Counted from the first letter of the stretch, positions 16,825 through 25,628 are shown. The stretch: 64,000 bases of DNA from Ilumatobacteraceae bacterium (GCA_033344875.1 JAWPMO010000001.1:3621595-3685594), one strand, 5' to 3'. Numbers and translations: made by a program. The notes: a model not told the origin generated them from the letters alone.

Positions 16825-17991
16825 ATGACCGATGTTCATCAACTCCCGACGTTCGGCCGGCACCTGTGCCGGATCGACGACTTCGTCGCGATCATCGAGC
16901 AGCCGACACCGACACCCGAGTTCGCGTCTCGCCTCGAGCAGCGGGTGCCCGTGTTCGAGGCGTCGCATCTCCGTGACGTGATCACCGACGCGGCCTCCCA
17001 GCGCGCGGTGCGTGACGTGCTGGCCGAGGTGCTCGACCGCGGTGCCGGCATCTTCGTGATCGCCGGTGCGTTCGACCACGCCGTTGTCGATCGGGCGACG
17101 AGCGCGTTCGAGGCGATGATCGAACAGCAGCATCGTGAAGGCCGCGCGGTCGGCGACCACTACGCCAAACCCGGAGCAAACGATCGCGTCTGGAATGCGA
17201 TCGAGAAGCTCGCCGTCGAGGCGCCCGACGTCTTCGTCGACTACTACGCCAACGACATGGCCGCGCTCGGAGCGCTGGCGTGGCTCGGCCCGAACTACCA
17301 GATCTCGTCGCAGGTCAACGTGGTCAACCCCGGTGGTCAGGCACAGCAGCCGCACCGCGACTACCACCTCGGGTTCATGACCGACGATCAGGCCGAGTCG
17401 TACCCGGCGCACACGCACCGGCTCTCGCCGATGCTCACGTTGCAGGGCGCCGTCGCCCACTGCGACATGCCCGTCGAGACCGGCCCCACCATGTACCTGC
17501 CGTTCTCGCAGCAGTACGAGCTCGGCTACCTGGCGTGGCGCAACCCCGACTTCATCGCCTATTTCGACGAGCACCACACCCAGTTGCCGCTCGCGAAGGG
17601 CGACATCGTGTTCTTCAACCCGGCACTGTTCCACGCGGCCGGCTCCAACGTGACCGCCGACGTGCGCCGCATGGCGAACCTGCTCCAGATCTCGTCGGCG
17701 ATGGCCAGGGCGATGGAGACCATGGACCGGATTCGGATGACCAACGCCGTCTACCCGGCGTTGCTCGACCGGCAGGCGGCCGGCACCGATGCCGACGCGT
17801 TGGGCAACGCGCTGACCGCAGTGGCCGACGGCTACGCGTTCCCCACGAACCTCGACAACGACCCGCCGCTCGGCGGACTCACCCCGCCGTCGCACCTCGA
17901 CATCCTCCGCGACGCGCTGACGGAAGGAGCCTCGCCCGAGGAACTCGCAGCACGTCTCGATGCGCTCGCGGCCCGTCGCCGCTCGCACTGA
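16825..17991 (+). CDS. Second PhyH-family Fe(II)/2-oxoglutarate oxygenase
   Basis: A 388-residue PhyH-like oxygenase, unrelated in detail to the one at 13059. The iron-binding HxD is in QQPHRDYHLGF (about 176-186). The distal His is in LFHAAGSNVTADVRRMANL (about 270-288), with the downstream Arg for 2-oxoglutarate. DRGAGIFVIAGAFDHAVVD forms the family's N-terminal strand. ATG 16825 is set by GGAGG 4 nt upstream of it. It is the third gene of the Cgl0159-family operon and shares the inositol regulator's operator, so a polyol-derived substrate is plausible. It converges with the P1 peptidase gene. Confidence 0.85.
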   Translation: MTDVHQLPTFGRHLCRIDDFVAIIEQPTPTPEFASRLEQRVPVFEASHLRDVITDAASQRAVRDVLAEVLDRGAGIFVIAGAFDHAVVDRATSAFEAMIEQQHREGRAVGDHYAKPGANDRVWNAIEKLAVEAPDVFVDYYANDMAALGALAWLGPNYQISSQVNVVNPGGQAQQPHRDYHLGFMTDDQAESYPAHTHRLSPMLTLQGAVAHCDMPVETGPTMYLPFSQQYELGYLAWRNPDFIAYFDEHHTQLPLAKGDIVFFNPALFHAAGSNVTADVRRMANLLQISSAMARAMETMDRIRMTNAVYPALLDRQAAGTDADALGNALTAVADGYAFPTNLDNDPPLGGLTPPSHLDILRDALTEGASPEELAARLDALAARRRSH

Positions 17992-18009
17992 GCGCGTTGC
18001 CCCGAGCGT

Positions 18010-19071
18010 TCAGCGGAGCGCGACCAGCCGGTCGTGGGGGATCGCGTGGACCGTCCGGCCGAGGTGGCCCGTCATCGTCTCGGCGGCGCAGAGCGCGTTC
18101 CAGATCGACTCCTCGACCGCCTCGGCCGCGGCGTTGAACAGTGGGGTCATCGCGTCGGCCGGCAACGTCTCGACCGAGACCGGCCGCGTCGCTCGCAGCG
18201 GCACACGGTTGGCGGTGGAGAACGCGAGGAAGATGTCGCCGCTGCCGTTGCCACCGGTGCCACCGACCCGCGCCAACCCGATCGTGGCGCGGCGCGCGAG
18301 CCGCGTGCACTGATCGGCGAGCAGCGGAGCGTCGGTCGCGATGACCACGATGATGGAACCCGCGTCGGCCACGGCCGGGTCGGTGGGGAGCGGCACGGCG
18401 TGCTCGTCGATCTCCGCGCCCACCGGTCGGCCGTCGAGTCGGAGTAGACCGCGGGCGCCGTAGTTCGCCTGCACGATCGCGCCGACGGTGTACCTCCCGC
18501 CGGCCGTCTCGACCACCCGTGACGAGGTGCCGATCCCGCCCTTGAACTCGTGGCAGACCATGCCGGTGCCACCACCCACGTTGCCCTCGGCGACGGTGCC
18601 GTCACCGCGCTCCGCGGCGTCGGTCATGGCGGCCCGCACGTCGTCGGCGGTGAGATGGAAGGCGTCGATGTCGTTGAGGAACCCGTCGTACGTCTCACCC
18701 ACGATCGGCAGGCACCACGACGCGTCCGGGTCGCGCTCGACCTCGGCCGCGACCAGCGTGTCGCGGACGAGACCGACCTGGTGCGTGTTCGTGATGCCGA
18801 TCGGGCCGCTGATCAGACCCGACTCGGCGAGCCAGTGCGAGCCGGTCATCTCGCCGTTGCCGTTGAACGAGCAGATGCCGCCGTTCGAGAGATCGTCGGA
18901 CTCGGACGGCGGGCGCGTGTTCACGATCGTGACGCCGGTGCGTGCGATCCGAGGTTCGTCGCGGACGACGGTTCGGTGGCCGACGGACACACCGCCGACG
19001 TCGGTGATCGCGTTCAGTCCTCCGGTCGGGAACGTGCCGATCGTGAAACCGAGATCGCGGAGTCGTGCCAT
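18010..19071 (-). CDS. P1-family (DmpA/BapA) aminopeptidase
   Basis: A 353-residue N-terminal-nucleophile hydrolase of the P1 family (L-aminopeptidase D-esterase, beta-peptidyl aminopeptidase). The precursor self-cleaves before a serine; the GGIGTSSRVVE region (about 176-186) is the expected cleavage and nucleophile site. Upstream blocks LNAITDVGGVSVGHRT, NTRPPSE and EGNVGGGTGMVCHEFKGG are diagnostic. No signal peptide is seen, so it is probably cytoplasmic. A TAGTCT box 6 nt before the ATG suggests a leaderless transcript, divergent from the VOC gene. Substrate unknown. Confidence 0.9.
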   Translation of the reverse strand: MARLRDLGFTIGTFPTGGLNAITDVGGVSVGHRTVVRDEPRIARTGVTIVNTRPPSESDDLSNGGICSFNGNGEMTGSHWLAESGLISGPIGITNTHQVGLVRDTLVAAEVERDPDASWCLPIVGETYDGFLNDIDAFHLTADDVRAAMTDAAERGDGTVAEGNVGGGTGMVCHEFKGGIGTSSRVVETAGGRYTVGAIVQANYGARGLLRLDGRPVGAEIDEHAVPLPTDPAVADAGSIIVVIATDAPLLADQCTRLARRATIGLARVGGTGGNGSGDIFLAFSTANRVPLRATRPVSVETLPADAMTPLFNAAAEAVEESIWNALCAAETMTGHLGRTVHAIPHDRLVALR

Positions 19072-19149
19072 CGGGAGAGACTACGACCGCGAGCGGCCGA
19101 CCGAGTTGCACGCCGGTGAGGTGGCGCGGGCACGAACTAGCTTGCGGTG

Positions 19150-19605
19150 ATGGGGAATGTACGCCAGGCCGGCCGCCACCTGACCCACTTGGTCCGCAGT
19201 CGCGTGCGGTGGCTGCCGTCACCCGAGAACACCGAGTCGCCCCTGCCCTACGTCGCTCGCCGGCCGACGGTGCACCCGGTCCTGCCGGTGCACGACATGG
19301 ACGCCGCGATGTCCTACTACCGGTCGGTCGGCTTCGCGGTCGTCGCCTACGACGCCGGCTACGCGTGGGTGCGCACGTGCGGCTGGGAGATGTTCCACCT
19401 CGTCCTCGCCGCCGGGGCGGCGCCCGGCGGATCGGTGGTCGGTGCGTACCTCCATGTCAGCGATGTCGACGAGTGGCACCGTGCGATTCGAACGAACGCA
19501 CCCGACGTCCCGATCGGCGCCATCACCGACACCCCATGGGGGATGCGTGAATTCGCGTTGACGGATCCGAGCGGCAACGTGGTCCGCATCGGCCGGCCCC
19601 GATGA
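19150..19605 (+). CDS. VOC-family (glyoxalase/bleomycin-resistance fold) protein
   Basis: A protein of about 151 residues with a single vicinal-oxygen-chelate domain: HPVLPVHDMDAAMSYYRSVGFAVV (about 40-63), a central FHLVLA strand and the closing MREFALTDPSGNVVRIG (132-148), typical of bleomycin-resistance and glyoxalase-like proteins. The approximately 37 residues before it are basic and unique. TAGCTT (19138-19143) lies 6 nt before ATG 19150 (3 nt before the alternative GTG 19147), again suggesting leaderless expression. Catalytic or binding function not assignable. Confidence 0.8.
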   Translation: MGNVRQAGRHLTHLVRSRVRWLPSPENTESPLPYVARRPTVHPVLPVHDMDAAMSYYRSVGFAVVAYDAGYAWVRTCGWEMFHLVLAAGAAPGGSVVGAYLHVSDVDEWHRAIRTNAPDVPIGAITDTPWGMREFALTDPSGNVVRIGRPR

Positions 19606-19608
19606 TCG

Positions 19609-20604
19609 TCACGCAGCAGGTGATGCGGTCGTCTCACGGACGATCAACGACGGCGGGTGCGTCAGGTGGCGAGCTTCGGTACGTCCGTGCTCGATCCGCT
19701 CGATGAGCATGTCGACGGCGCTCCGGCCGATTTCGTCACGGCCCTGGTCGACCGTCGTGAGTCCGACGTGGCGGAGCGCCGCGACGAACGTGTTGTCGTA
19801 GCCGACCAACGAGATGTCGTCGGGTACCCGGCATCCGGCGTCGTCGAGTGCATCGAGCGCTCCGAGCGCACTCATGTCGTTGCCGGCGAAGATCGCCGTC
19901 ACCGGACGCGCGTCGGCGAGCGCCGCCTCCGCGGCGGTCACCCCGGCGGCTTCGGTGAACCCGGCACGCACCAGGTGTGGTTCGAGCCCGGCCGCCTCCA
20001 TCGCCCGCTTGTAGCCGGTCCGCCGCTGACTCGCTCCGGCGCCGCGCCCGCCATCGAGGTGGACGATGTGGCGATGCCCGAGCGTGACGAGGTGCTCGAC
20101 CACCAGCCGCGCTCCCGCGGCATCATCGTTGTTGACGGTGTCGACGAGCTTCGACGTCATCGGGCGGCTCGCCACGACGACCGGGATCGATCGCGCCACC
20201 TTCTCGATCGCCGCGGTGGCGATCCGGGCACCGGTCAGGATGACGCCGTCGACGTCGAAGTCGACGAACGTCTCGAGCGCCGCGACCTCGTCACGGTCGG
20301 AGATGAACGCGCTGTTGAGCAGCAGGCGGTATCCCGACGCATCGGCGGCCGCCTTGACGCCGTCGACCACCCCGGCGAAATACGGGTTGTGCAGGTCGTT
20401 GATGATCAGTCCGAGCGTGCGCGTCTGCTTGCTGGCGAGATGCCGCGCATTGAGGTTCGGGCGGTACCCGAGTTCGGCCGCTGCGTCGAGCACGGCGGCA
20501 CGCGACCGGTCGCTCACCTTGTCGGAATCCCGCATGACCAGACTGACGAGCGCCCGCGAGAGACCGGCTCGCTGCGCCACATCGTCCATCGTCGGTTTCG
20601 CCAT
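19609..20604 (-). CDS. LacI-family regulator of the inositol regulon
   Basis: A 331-residue LacI/GalR repressor. The HTH is MDDVAQRAGLSRALVSLVMRD (about 6-26), with the hinge helix ending near LNARHLASKQT. The periplasmic-binding-like effector domain follows, with LGLIINDLHNPYF, IFAGNDMSALGALDAL and the final VRETT. ATG 20604 is preceded by AGGGGA; an in-frame upstream extension is ignored because it runs through the divergent promoter. Being divergent from iolE and flanked by GAGCGCTC palindromes typical of LacI proteins, it is inferred to repress inositol genes until an inositol-derived ligand binds. Most known iol regulators are GntR, DeoR or RpiR types. Confidence 0.88.
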   Translation of the reverse strand: MAKPTMDDVAQRAGLSRALVSLVMRDSDKVSDRSRAAVLDAAAELGYRPNLNARHLASKQTRTLGLIINDLHNPYFAGVVDGVKAAADASGYRLLLNSAFISDRDEVAALETFVDFDVDGVILTGARIATAAIEKVARSIPVVVASRPMTSKLVDTVNNDDAAGARLVVEHLVTLGHRHIVHLDGGRGAGASQRRTGYKRAMEAAGLEPHLVRAGFTEAAGVTAAEAALADARPVTAIFAGNDMSALGALDALDDAGCRVPDDISLVGYDNTFVAALRHVGLTTVDQGRDEIGRSAVDMLIERIEHGRTEARHLTHPPSLIVRETTASPAA

Positions 20605-20622
20605 GGTTCCCCTGAACAGCTC

Positions 20623-20651
20623 TTGACTTCGACCGATACAAGCACAAGGAT
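20623..20651 (+). promoter_or_regulatory. Candidate promoter of the inositol operon
   Basis: TTGACT (20623-20628), a 17-bp spacer and AAGGAT (20646-20651) form a sigma-70-like promoter. Transcription would start near 20658, within the two operator palindromes, the classic arrangement for steric repression. Confidence 0.5.
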
Positions 20652-20681
20652 GAGAGCGCTTCAATCATTGGAGCGCTCTAA
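20651..20681. promoter_or_regulatory. Twin LacI-type operators before iolE
   Basis: Two palindromes with AGCGCT cores occur 17 bp apart centre to centre: TGAGAGCGCTTCAA (20651-20664) and TTGGAGCGCTCTAA (20668-20681). The second is the stronger and matches the copy at 15055. They overlap the predicted transcription start of the inositol operon. Confidence 0.75.
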
Positions 20682-20697
20682 TGCCGAGGGGAAGCAG

Positions 20698-21633
20698 TTG
20701 AGAAGTTCGTTGTTGGAACGCGTCGGTTCCGCGCCCATCTCGTGGGGGATCTGCGAAGTGCCGGGCTGGGGCGCCCAGCTTCCGGTCGATCGAGTCCTGA
20801 GCGAAATGGTCGAGCTCGACCTGACGGCGACCGAACTCGGCTCGATCGGTTACCTGCCGACCGATCCCACGGAACTGCGCGAGTTGCTCGACCGGTTCGG
20901 CATGCGGCTGACCGGCGGCTTCAACGCCCTCTGCCTGCACGACGCCGACCGCGCCGACGACATGCTCGCCCGCGCCGCAGCGAGCGCCGATCGTCTCGCC
21001 GCCGCCGGTGCGTCGCACTTCGTGACCTGTGCGGTGAGCGACCCCGACGACTGGCAGCGGCCCGAACTCTCCGACGACGACTGGTCGACGCTGTTCGACC
21101 ATCTCGCCCGCGTCGACGAGTTGTGCCGTGAGCGCGGACTCGTCCAGGCGTTCCACCCGCACGTCGACTCCGTCGTCGAGACCGCCGCGGAGATTCAGCG
21201 TGTTCTCGAACGGACTACGGTTGGTTTCGTGCTCGAGACCGGGCACATGCTGATCGGGGGGATGGATCCGCTCACCTTCGCCGTCGACCACGTCGACCGG
21301 GTGGTGCTGGTGCATCTGAAGGATGTGAACGTGGGGTTGATCGAACCGCTGAACCGTGACGAGCTCACGCTGATGCAGGCCGTTCAGGCAGGCATCTTCC
21401 CGCCGCTCGGCGATGGCGGTGCGCCGATCGCCGAGGTGGTCCGTGCCCTCGAGGGCGCCGGCTACCAGGGCCGCTACGTGATCGAACAAGACGCCGCTCT
21501 CACCGACGGTCTCCCGACCCACGGTGAAGGCCCATTCCGCGACGTTGCCCGCAGCGTCGTGTATCTGCAATCGATCGCCTCGGCGATCGCTGCACCATTC
21601 GAAACACACAACAAGGGGGAAATTCCAACATGA
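20698..21633 (+). CDS. iolE: Inosose dehydratase-like sugar phosphate isomerase/epimerase
   Basis: A 311-residue AP-endonuclease-2-type TIM barrel that fits myo-inosose-2 dehydratase, the second step of inositol catabolism. Supporting segments are PISWGICEVPGWG near the N-terminus, ATELGSIGYLP, AFHPHVDSVVET (metal-site His), FVLETGHMLIGGMDP (metal-site Glu/His) and VVLVHLKDVN. TTG 20698 is chosen because GAGGGGAAG lies just upstream; ATG codons further upstream fall in the operators. The stop overlaps the binding-protein start (ATGA). It is the first gene of the inositol operon. Related isomerases (IolH/IolI) share the fold, so the exact step is inferred from context. Confidence 0.8.
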   Translation: MRSSLLERVGSAPISWGICEVPGWGAQLPVDRVLSEMVELDLTATELGSIGYLPTDPTELRELLDRFGMRLTGGFNALCLHDADRADDMLARAAASADRLAAAGASHFVTCAVSDPDDWQRPELSDDDWSTLFDHLARVDELCRERGLVQAFHPHVDSVVETAAEIQRVLERTTVGFVLETGHMLIGGMDPLTFAVDHVDRVVLVHLKDVNVGLIEPLNRDELTLMQAVQAGIFPPLGDGGAPIAEVVRALEGAGYQGRYVIEQDAALTDGLPTHGEGPFRDVARSVVYLQSIASAIAAPFETHNKGEIPT

Positions 21634-22709
21634 GGAAACTGCGTACCATCTTGGTGCCGATCGCCGCGCTGTCGCTCGTGGCCGCTGCCTGCGGCGGCGA
21701 CGACGACACGACGGCCGACGACACCGGTGACGACACCACCGCCGACACCGGGGGCGAAACAGGGGGCGACGACACCGCCGACACCGGGGGCGACGACACG
21801 GCCGACACCGGGGGCGACGACACCGTCGACGCCTCTCAGGGTTCCGACTTGACGTTCCACATGATCACCCACTCCGACGACGGACCGTTCTGGTCGGTCG
21901 TCAAGCGCGGCATGGACGCGGCGTGCGCCGACCTCGGCGTCGACTGCGTCTGGGCCGGGTCCAACAACGATCCGGGTGTCCAGGTGCAGCTGATCGAGAC
22001 CGCCATCTCCGAAGGTGTCGACGGCATCGCCTCGTCGCTCCCGAGCCCCGACCAGCTGGTCGGCCCGCTCCAGGACGCCGTCGGCCAGGGCATCCCGGTC
22101 ATCACGCTCAACTCCGGCGTGAACCAGTACCAGGAGATCGGTGCCATCACCCACGTCGGCCAGACCGAGTTCATCGCCGGCCAGGGTGCCGGTGAGCGGT
22201 TCAACGACCTCGGTGCGACCAAGGTGTTCTGCGGTCGTCAGGAAGAGTCGAACGTCGCGCTCGAAGAGCGCTGCGACGGCCTCGAGGACACGTTCTCCGG
22301 CGAGGTCGTGTCCGAGTTCGTCGGCCTCGACGCCGACCAGACGGCCCAGCAGGGCGCGATCGCCGCTGCGCTCACGGCCGACCCGGACATCGACGGCTTC
22401 ATGGGCACCGGCCCGGTCATCGCCGTGTCGGGTCTGAACGCCGCCAACGATTCCGGCCGTGACCTCGTCGGCATCGGTGGTTTCGACATCACGCCCGAGA
22501 TCATCACGGCCATCGAAGCCGGTGACATCGCGTTTACCGTCGATCAGCAGCAGTACGTGCAGGGCTACATGCCGATCCTGCTCCTCTACTTGAACGTCAC
22601 GAACCTGAACACCGTGGGCGGCGGCCAGCCGATCCTCACGGGCCCGGGCTTCGTGACACCCGAGAACGCGGCCGAGGTCGCGGCACTCGTCGACGCAGGC
22701 ACTCGCTGA
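21630..22709 (+). CDS. RbsB-type sugar/inositol-binding lipoprotein
   Basis: A 359-residue periplasmic-binding-protein-like lipoprotein (Peripla_BP_4). The signal peptide ends at a lipobox with C21, followed by an acidic linker (about 22-70) built from repeated GGDDTADT units. The binding domain has the GPFWSVVKRGMDAACADLGV opening, SLPSPDQLVGPLQDAV, ITLNSGVN, the FMGTGPVIAVSGLNAA strand and TVDQQQYVQGYMPILLLYL. Position right after iolE and before an RbsC-like permease makes inositol the likely ligand. AAGGGGGA precedes the ATG. Confidence 0.9.
   Translation: MRKLRTILVPIAALSLVAAACGGDDDTTADDTGDDTTADTGGETGGDDTADTGGDDTADTGGDDTVDASQGSDLTFHMITHSDDGPFWSVVKRGMDAACADLGVDCVWAGSNNDPGVQVQLIETAISEGVDGIASSLPSPDQLVGPLQDAVGQGIPVITLNSGVNQYQEIGAITHVGQTEFIAGQGAGERFNDLGATKVFCGRQEESNVALEERCDGLEDTFSGEVVSEFVGLDADQTAQQGAIAAALTADPDIDGFMGTGPVIAVSGLNAANDSGRDLVGIGGFDITPEIITAIEAGDIAFTVDQQQYVQGYMPILLLYLNVTNLNTVGGGQPILTGPGFVTPENAAEVAALVDAGTR
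21762..21833 (+). repeat. 24-bp in-frame tandem repeat (three copies) in the lipoprotein linker
   Basis: Units start at 21762, 21786 and 21810 and encode the octapeptide GGDDTADT with minor third-base changes. The repeat lengthens the acidic tether between lipid anchor and binding domain and is a likely site of length variation. Confidence 0.85.
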
Positions 22710-22747
22710 CCTGACGACGGCCGGTGATCTCACCGGCACCCGGTGTG

Positions 22748-22779
22748 GACGGGGGTCGACCAGGAGGTCGGCCCCCGTC
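22748..22779 (+). terminator. 14-bp intercistronic hairpin after the inositol-binding gene
   Basis: GACGGGGGTCGACC (22748-22761) pairs with GGTCGGCCCCCGTC (22766-22779), with one G-T pair and an AGGA loop. It occupies the same relative position as the hairpin at 10138 in the other sugar operon and probably reduces permease expression relative to binding protein. Confidence 0.7.
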
Positions 22780-22805
22780 TCCGCACCGAAGACTCGCACC
22801 ACGAT

Positions 22806-22823
22806 TCGCGACACTGGTCGCGA
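22806..22823. promoter_or_regulatory. Short perfect palindrome before the permease gene
   Basis: TCGCGAC and GTCGCGA flank ACTG. It lies between the intercistronic hairpin and the permease start at 22866 and could be a second RNA hairpin or a protein site for an internal promoter. Confidence 0.35.
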
Positions 22824-22865
22824 GATCACGTACAGCAATCGGAATCCGAGGGGAACATCGTCACG

Positions 22866-24773
22866 ATGAGTGATTCGACTGTCGCAGCAGCAACCGGAGC
22901 CATGGCCGCCGGCGGGGACGAACGTCTCGCCTATCGAGGCGTGTTCCAGCGGCTCTTCATCCGACCCGAGATCGGCGCCATGATCGGCGCGATCGGCGTC
23001 TGGGTCTTCTTCTGGGCGGTCAGTGTGCCGTTCGGCACCGCCAACGGCGCGTCGAACATCCTCGACAACGCCTCGATCCTGGGCATCATGGCCGTGGCCG
23101 TGTCGGTCCTGATGGTCGGCGGTGAATTCGACCTGTCGTCCGGCGCCAACACCGGGGCGATGGGCATGCTCGTCATCCTGCTCTCGAAGGAGGCGGGTGA
23201 GTTCGGCGGAGCCGGTTTCAACCTGTGGATCGCCGTGCCGCTCTCGCTCGTGATCGCACTGGGCATCGGCTTCTTCAACGGCTGGATGGTCGAGAGCACG
23301 AAGCTCCCGAGCTTCATCGTCACCCTCGGCACGTTCTTCGTCCTGCGCGGCATGAAGCTCGGCTTCTCCAAGCTGATCGTCGACCAGATCCAGGTCGGCG
23401 ACATCCGCGACTCATCGGGTCACGCCTTCTGGCAGAAGGTCTTCGCTGCCGAGTGGGACCGGGCGCAGCACCAGTTCGGGGGGCGCGACGCGGTCTACAC
23501 GATCGCGGTCCTGCTCGGGATCGCGATCATCGTGCTCGCCGTGTACGAGATGCATTTCGAACATCGCAAGGACGGCCTCAAGCAGATCGGCCTCGTCCAG
23601 TTCCTCGTCGGGGTCGGGGCGACGGTCGCCGGCATCGTCACGCTGCACGTCACCGACGGCACCGGAGGCAACTGGCTCGGCGCCGCCATCATCGGGGTCG
23701 GCACACTGCTCGCCCTGTTCGGCTACGCCACCTGGCGGTTCCAGCCCAGCGCCACACGCGAGAGCTTCGTGATGGACGCCGGCGTCGCCAAGTTCGTCGG
23801 CATCGGTGTCGGGTCGCTCGTGCTCGCGTTCCTCGCCTCGATCCTGTGGGACGCCAACGACGCCGAGAACTTCTTCTTCCCGTTCACCTACCAGGGTTTC
23901 CGGGCGACGCTGATGCTGGTCTTCGTGATCGCCGCCGGCACGTCGTTCGCGATCGCCGCCCACCGGGCCCGCGGCACCGGAGCGACCACACGCTTCGCCG
24001 TGACGCTGCTGGTCGCCGCCATGGTGACCACGACCGCCTTCGTCGTCCAGGCCCAATCCGAAGCGGTCAAGTTCCGCGCCGAGACGTTCAGCGTCCTGCT
24101 GGCGCTCGCACTGATGGTGCTGGTGTGGGGCGTCGTCGGGTTCGTGTTCGACGAGCGCAACCGGGTCCACCCCCAGGCCGATCGTGTCGGCGCCCGTCTC
24201 GTCCAGGCCGGCCTCGTCGTCGCGACGATCGGCATCGTCGTCAAGCTGCTCTTCACGACCAACGCCGAGATCCTCGCCGAGATCGCGCCCGCGAAGTTCT
24301 CGATGCGCAACGTCTGGTTCATCGTCTTCACCGCCGCCATGGTCTGGCTGCTCGGCAACACCCGGTTCGGCAGCTGGACCTTCGCCGTCGGCGGCAACAA
24401 GGAGGCAGCACGCCAGGTCGGTGTGCCGGCCGCCCGCACCAAGACCCAGCTGTTCATGCTGGTGTCCGGTGCAGCATGGCTGGTCGGCATGTTGCTGGCG
24501 TTCCGCCTCAACACGATCCAGGCCAACACCGGCAACGGACTCGAGTTCAACTACATCATCGCCGCCGTCGTCGGCGGCACGCTGCTCACCGGCGGCTACG
24601 GCACGGCGCTCGGCGGGGCGATCGGTGCCCTCATCGTGGCGATGGGCACGCTCGGTATCCCGTACGCCCGTTGGAACTCCGACTGGCAGTACCTCTTCCT
24701 CGGCGTGATCCTCCTGCTCGCGGTGATCGCCAACCGATCGATCCGCACCCGAGCCGAGACGCTCCGACGATGA
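22866..24773 (+). CDS. RbsC-type sugar ABC permease with a large internal membrane insertion
   Basis: A 635-residue permease. The N-terminal part (to about 180) has RbsC hallmarks: NILDNASILGIMAVAVSVLMVGGEFDLSSG and LPSFIVTLGTFFVLRG. The C-terminal part resumes with NTRFGSWTFAVGGNKEAARQVG, the ATPase-contact loop, and AAVVGGTLLTGGYGTALGG. In between lies an extra block of about 300 residues with some six to seven hydrophobic segments (e.g. YTIAVLLGIAIIVLAVYEM), whereas ordinary RbsC proteins have about 320-350 residues in total. ATG 22866 follows GAGGGG. It is probably the membrane part of the inositol importer. Confidence 0.88.
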   Translation: MSDSTVAAATGAMAAGGDERLAYRGVFQRLFIRPEIGAMIGAIGVWVFFWAVSVPFGTANGASNILDNASILGIMAVAVSVLMVGGEFDLSSGANTGAMGMLVILLSKEAGEFGGAGFNLWIAVPLSLVIALGIGFFNGWMVESTKLPSFIVTLGTFFVLRGMKLGFSKLIVDQIQVGDIRDSSGHAFWQKVFAAEWDRAQHQFGGRDAVYTIAVLLGIAIIVLAVYEMHFEHRKDGLKQIGLVQFLVGVGATVAGIVTLHVTDGTGGNWLGAAIIGVGTLLALFGYATWRFQPSATRESFVMDAGVAKFVGIGVGSLVLAFLASILWDANDAENFFFPFTYQGFRATLMLVFVIAAGTSFAIAAHRARGTGATTRFAVTLLVAAMVTTTAFVVQAQSEAVKFRAETFSVLLALALMVLVWGVVGFVFDERNRVHPQADRVGARLVQAGLVVATIGIVVKLLFTTNAEILAEIAPAKFSMRNVWFIVFTAAMVWLLGNTRFGSWTFAVGGNKEAARQVGVPAARTKTQLFMLVSGAAWLVGMLLAFRLNTIQANTGNGLEFNYIIAAVVGGTLLTGGYGTALGGAIGALIVAMGTLGIPYARWNSDWQYLFLGVILLLAVIANRSIRTRAETLRR

Positions 24774-24824
24774 CCGGCCGCACCGACCCGACCGCCTCGA
24801 CCGAGACCGACCAGGAGAACCGAC

Positions 24825-25619
24825 ATGGCTGAACAGCATCTGCTCGAACTCGACAACATCTCGAAGTACTACGGGAACATCATCGCCCTCAGCGATGTGA
24901 GCACGTCCGTCAACGCGGGCGAGGTGACCTGCGTGCTGGGCGACAACGGTGCGGGAAAGTCGACGTTCATCAAGATCCTCGCCGGTGTGCACCAGCAGTC
25001 GGAGGGCACCATTCGCGTGAACGGCGATGAGGTCAAGTTCGACTCGCCCCGCGATGCGCTCGACAAGGGCATCGCCACCGTGTACCAGGACCTCGCGATG
25101 GTGCCGCTGATGTCGGTCTGGCGCAACTTCTTCCTGGGTTCCGAACCCACCAAGGGCATCGGCCCGCTCCAGTGGATCGACAAGGCCGAGGCGAAGCGGA
25201 TCGCGAAGGAGGAGATGGCCAAGATGGGTATCGACATCCGCGACACCGAGCAGCCGGTCGGCACCCTGTCGGGCGGCGAGCGCCAGTCGGTGGCGATCGC
25301 GCGCGCCGGGTACTTCGGCGCGAAGGTGCTGATCCTCGACGAGCCGACCTCGGCACTCGGTGTCAAGCAGTCGGGCGTCGTGCTCAAGCGCATCGTCGAG
25401 GCCCGCAACCAGGGTCTCGCCGTGATCTTCATCACCCACAACCCGCGCCACGCGTACCCGGTCGGCAACCGATTCCTCATCCTCAACCGCGGCCAGTCGA
25501 TGGGGTCGTTCGCCAAGGACGACATCACCGTCGACGAACTCACCCAGCTCATGGCCGGCGGTGCCGAGCTCGAAGCGCTCGAGCACGAACTGCAGACCGC
25601 CACCGGCAACGGCGGCTGA
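24825..25619 (+). CDS. Sugar ABC transporter ATP-binding protein, single-domain RbsA/XylG type
   Basis: A 264-residue ATPase. Walker A is GDNGAGKST (39-47), the signature is [14 protein letters not shown], and Walker B is [12 protein letters not shown], with the following H-loop in ITHN. Sugar ATPases paired with RbsC-type permeases usually contain two nucleotide-binding domains (about 500 residues); this one has one, so a homodimer is expected. AGGAG lies 8 nt before the ATG. It lies between permease and iolC in the operon and probably powers inositol uptake. Confidence 0.92.
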   Translation: MAEQHLLELDNISKYYGNIIALSDVSTSVNAGEVTCVLGDNGAGKSTFIKILAGVHQQSEGTIRVNGDEVKFDSPRDALDKGIATVYQDLAMVPLMSVWRNFFLGSEPTKGIGPLQWIDKAEAKRIAKEEMAKMGIDIRDTEQPVGTLSGGERQSVAIARAGYFGAKVLILDEPTSALGVKQSGVVLKRIVEARNQGLAVIFITHNPRHAYPVGNRFLILNRGQSMGSFAKDDITVDELTQLMAGGAELEALEHELQTATGNGG

Positions 25620-25628
25620 ACCGCGCCC

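Noticed and set aside
19657-20697. Extension of the iolE frame far upstream on the plus strand
   Set aside because: It would run antisense through the whole LacI gene and its operators; the SD-preceded TTG at 20698 fits the family start.
21762-21833. Regularly spaced repeats as a possible CRISPR array
   Set aside because: Units are contiguous, in frame and encode a lipoprotein linker; there are no spacers and no cas genes in the window.
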